From JAGXIT01 sp049293335 (GTDB lineage Bacteria; Patescibacteriota; Saccharimonadia; Saccharimonadales; UBA4665), in NCBI GenBank assembly GCA_049293335.1, contig JBATSO010000060.1, forward strand, positions 1 through 16,728: DNA of 16,728 nt, in the 5' to 3' direction. This document shows, piece by piece, positions 14,966 to 16,728 of this stretch. The position numbers and the translations under genes were made by a program. The notes below the pieces were generated by a model. That model saw only the letters and a list, made by a program, of their open reading frames with translations, had not been told where the DNA came from and did not search any database. Position 1 is the stretch's first letter. The number at the start of each line of letters is the position of its first letter.

Positions 14966-15104
14966 CTTAACGACACGCGGGTAAGTCCCAAGTTCTAAAA
15001 ACAAAGCTCAAACAATATCAAGATCTCAACTTCTAATCCTCAAAATGAGCGCCATCAAGATGACAATTCTTCTCGTTTAAAGCTTGCTATTTGGAATTTC
15101 GACA

Positions 15105-15122
15105 CGCGCGGAACGCGCGGAA
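15105..15122. repeat. Tandem 9-bp repeat
   Basis: CGCGCGGAA occurs twice in a row in the intergenic gap (14966-15153). The rest of the gap shows no gene and no clear terminator for the minus-strand unit that ends at 15154. Confidence 0.75.
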
Positions 15123-15153
15123 CCCCATACCCATCTGCCGATAAACTGTTTGG

Positions 15154-15633
15154 CTATTTCTGAAGCCTATATGGGCGGCAGAGTCGACTGTTCGTAACAT
15201 GCCACTCCGTACCACAGTTGTGGCATTGGTAAGTGTGCCGATCTTGCTGCAAACAGCGTACAAAACAAGTAGGGCAGGTTGATCGCAAATGTAGCCAGTC
15301 GCGGTAGCTGTCTAGGCAGTCTTGTATATAGTCTTCGTCAATAGTAAGTTCGTACTTTTTGCCGAGTTCAGTGGCTTTTTGCCAGGCCGCAGCCTCCATT
15401 TGTAAAAGCTGCATATCGCTTTCAAAGTCTTGATGATCTAACAGGGCATGACCAAGCTCGTGGAGTAATTTAAAATATTGATGATGCGTTGGTTGGGGCG
15501 TCAGATGGTAATGGATGGTGCTCGTTTTTGGGTTCCAGGCAAAACGTGCCCCTGGTAAAAAGGTTATTTCGGGATGAGCACGGGTGATTGTTTCGAGCAA
15601 CGTAGGCTTAGGCTTGTTCAAGCTCTTTGGCAT
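15154..15633 (-). CDS. ImmA/IrrE-like zinc peptidase with C-terminal zinc ribbon
   Basis: The product has 159 residues. The HELGH motif (residues 58-62) is the HEXXH zinc site of metallopeptidases. It is followed by E80 in MEAAAWQKA, which fits the third ligand position of the ImmA/IrrE (DUF955) family. After a linker helix, a zinc-ribbon motif CPTC (120-123) and CHNCG (137-141) closes the protein. No helix-turn-helix is visible. The ATG at 15633 gives an overlap of 26 bases with the upstream ROK gene; an in-frame ATG at 15657 would add 8 residues. Neither has a clear ribosome site, and coupling to the ROK gene is likely. Its substrate is unknown. Related peptidases cleave repressors or antitoxins, but that is not shown here. 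Confidence 0.82.
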   Translation of the reverse strand: MPKSLNKPKPTLLETITRAHPEITFLPGARFAWNPKTSTIHYHLTPQPTHHQYFKLLHELGHALLDHQDFESDMQLLQMEAAAWQKATELGKKYELTIDEDYIQDCLDSYRDWLHLRSTCPTCFVRCLQQDRHTYQCHNCGTEWHVTNSRLCRPYRLQK

Positions 15634-16423
15634 AGTAGTAGCAGCCGTGAATAACATTGACGTCTTTTATTTGCGTAGCAAGATACGCCTTGGGTTTACG
15701 AATAACAGGATGCAAGCGAGGTTCAACAGCGTCTCGCAAGAAGTCTTTAAATTTATCGGCTTGTTGGCCAGCGCCACCGCCAAATACGATGGCTTCGGGC
15801 TGCAAAACAGCAATAAGTGGGCCAAGGCCTACGGCTAGTTTACCCGCAACTTCTTGCCAAATGGTGGGGTCTGTAATGTCGGAAGCGCGTTGGTTGTAGG
15901 TAGCTACAATGGCGCGGCCAGAAGCAAATTCTTCCCAGGGTTGATAGGTGCCTTCGTACATGAGGGGCATTTTGCCAAACTCGGTGTCGTCAAGACTGTG
16001 GTCGAGTGTGCCATTTACGCATAAGCCGCCACCTATGCCAGTGCTGACAGTTATAAACAATACTTTCGAAAATTGGTCTTTTAGAGCGACACCTTCGGCC
16101 AAAGCGCCCAGGCGGGCATCGTTAAGAAGGTGCATGTTGACCCCAGTGCGCTCTTGTAGATCGGCGTGCAGCGGAAAGTTTTGCCAGGCTCGATTGCCCA
16201 GCGCAAGAATAGTGCCTGTTGTTTGGTCAATTAGGCCAGGTACAGACATAACGCCACTGGTAAATTTTTCGGGTAGGTTACGAATTTCTTGACTCAGTCT
16301 TTCGACAAAATCTGGGTAGTGTTCTGGTGTTTCAAAACGCACCTCAGTTGTAATGTTTTTTTGGTCGTCAATAATGCAGACTAGTGTTTTTGTTCCGCCA
16401 AAATCGACACATAAATAGTTCAT
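15608..16423 (-). CDS. ROK-family sugar kinase-like protein
   Basis: The product has 271 residues. The ROK/actin-fold phosphate motif DFGGTK (7-12), the SVPGLID loop, the NDARLGALAEG segment with catalytic-type D102, STGIGGG (127-133) and VFGGGAG are all present. The family zinc motif (an EXGH sequence followed by CXCGXXGCXE) is missing. At its place is EFGK (148-151) followed by a shorter stretch without cysteines, ending in EEFASGRAI. This explains the length, below the roughly 300 residues of typical members. It may be a glucokinase or ROK kinase of altered specificity. A ribosome site AGGGGG lies just before the ATG, and a TATACA -10 is further upstream. Confidence 0.88.
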   Translation of the reverse strand: MNYLCVDFGGTKTLVCIIDDQKNITTEVRFETPEHYPDFVERLSQEIRNLPEKFTSGVMSVPGLIDQTTGTILALGNRAWQNFPLHADLQERTGVNMHLLNDARLGALAEGVALKDQFSKVLFITVSTGIGGGLCVNGTLDHSLDDTEFGKMPLMYEGTYQPWEEFASGRAIVATYNQRASDITDPTIWQEVAGKLAVGLGPLIAVLQPEAIVFGGGAGQQADKFKDFLRDAVEPRLHPVIRKPKAYLATQIKDVNVIHGCYYYAKELEQA

Positions 16424-16427
16424 GGCA

Positions 16428-16444
16428 CCCCCTAATTTTGTATA
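16428..16444 (-). promoter_or_regulatory. Ribosome site and -10 element of ROK gene
   Basis: On the minus strand AGGGGG (16433-16428) lies 4 bases before ATG 16423, and TATACA (16444-16439) lies further upstream. The leader would be short. No good -35 is seen. Confidence 0.5.
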
Positions 16445-16728
16445 CTAGACTTCTTTTTCGGCCCCCGCTTATAGTTTAGTTTTTAGAGAGAGTTGTGAAA
16501 GAAGTTTAGGTACATTGTAACAGAGTTGCGTGCATTTTCGGAGCGTTAGTTCGGTCGCTTCGGGTGGTTCTACCGGCAACCACATAAAATATTGTAAGCC
16601 TGTAACCCCTCACTACCCCAACGCAGCTAGTGATGCGAAATAGCTCGTGGGGTTTGTGCGCCACGTAGTGGTGCACAAAGATAGTACTGTCGCGAGTGCC
16701 TGAGCGCCTTTCTCTGTCTTGCTCCCGA
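16445..16728. other. Intergenic region with structured segments
   Basis: No gene can be supported here. Several inverted repeats are visible. GTGGTT (16564-16569) pairs with AACCAC (16578-16583). AACCCC (16604-16609) pairs with GGGGTT (16649-16654) and encloses TCACTA (16610-16615) pairing with TAGTGA (16628-16633). A long 12-bp stem with one G-U pair lies at 16653-16664/16668-16679. It could be part of a structured RNA whose remainder lies beyond the window, or leader sequence, but I recognise no known family. Confidence 0.4.

Noticed and set aside
16560..16590. T-box-like GGGTGGTTCTACCGG
   Set aside because: It resembles the T-box antiterminator core only loosely, lacks the specifier region and terminator, and no aminoacyl-tRNA synthetase gene is seen downstream on that strand.

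Overview
The window looks like a chromosomal segment from an ultra-small Candidate Phyla Radiation (Patescibacteria) bacterium, most likely a Saccharibacteria (TM7)-type organism. This is an inference. It rests on the style of the surface proteins (families with endings such as DYTDTITVV, fibronectin-III modules, and envelope proteins with basic cytoplasmic tails), on the Gram-positive-like envelope logic, and on TGA acting as an ordinary stop. TGA as stop argues against the UGA-glycine lineages. No database search was possible.

Layout. (1) 1-1002: the 3' end of a 23S rRNA gene, a long structured spacer and a 5S rRNA gene. An unusual element follows in which the 5S 3' end is repeated in inverted orientation around the 5S terminator hairpin, and the whole unit is then duplicated in tandem. 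(2) 1334-13922: eleven consecutive plus-strand genes, almost all encoding exported or membrane-anchored surface proteins. They include two related secreted WxL-like beta-sandwich proteins. Three membrane proteins resemble DUF916 or pilus-chaperone-like domains, one of them with a LysM module. There are also a PKD/Ig-like membrane protein, a proline-rich membrane protein, a small membrane-anchored lipoprotein-sized protein, a fibronectin-III protein, a second secreted beta-sandwich protein and a 518-residue fibre-like adhesin. Several genes abut or overlap, giving at least four transcription units. (3) 13939-14475, minus strand: a small membrane-anchored protein convergent with the fibre gene. 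(4) 14535-14965: a promoter, an attenuator-like leader, a KGG-motif stress-type small protein and a terminator. (5) 15154-16423, minus strand: a ROK-family sugar kinase-like gene overlapping an ImmA/IrrE-like zinc peptidase gene that carries a zinc ribbon. (6) 16424-16728: non-coding sequence with notable hairpins.

How it may work together (inference). The central block resembles, in concept, the csc/WxL clusters of Firmicutes, where secreted WxL proteins are combined with DUF916/DUF3324 membrane proteins into a peptidoglycan-bound surface complex. Here there is no visible LPXTG motif or sortase. Each membrane partner instead has a basic cytoplasmic tail, and two of these tails are long and histone H1-like. 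In an epibiont this would be a reasonable candidate for a host-attachment or cell-surface layer system. Promoter-like TATACT motifs placed within about 7-12 bases of start codons suggest that several genes are expressed from leaderless or nearly leaderless mRNAs.
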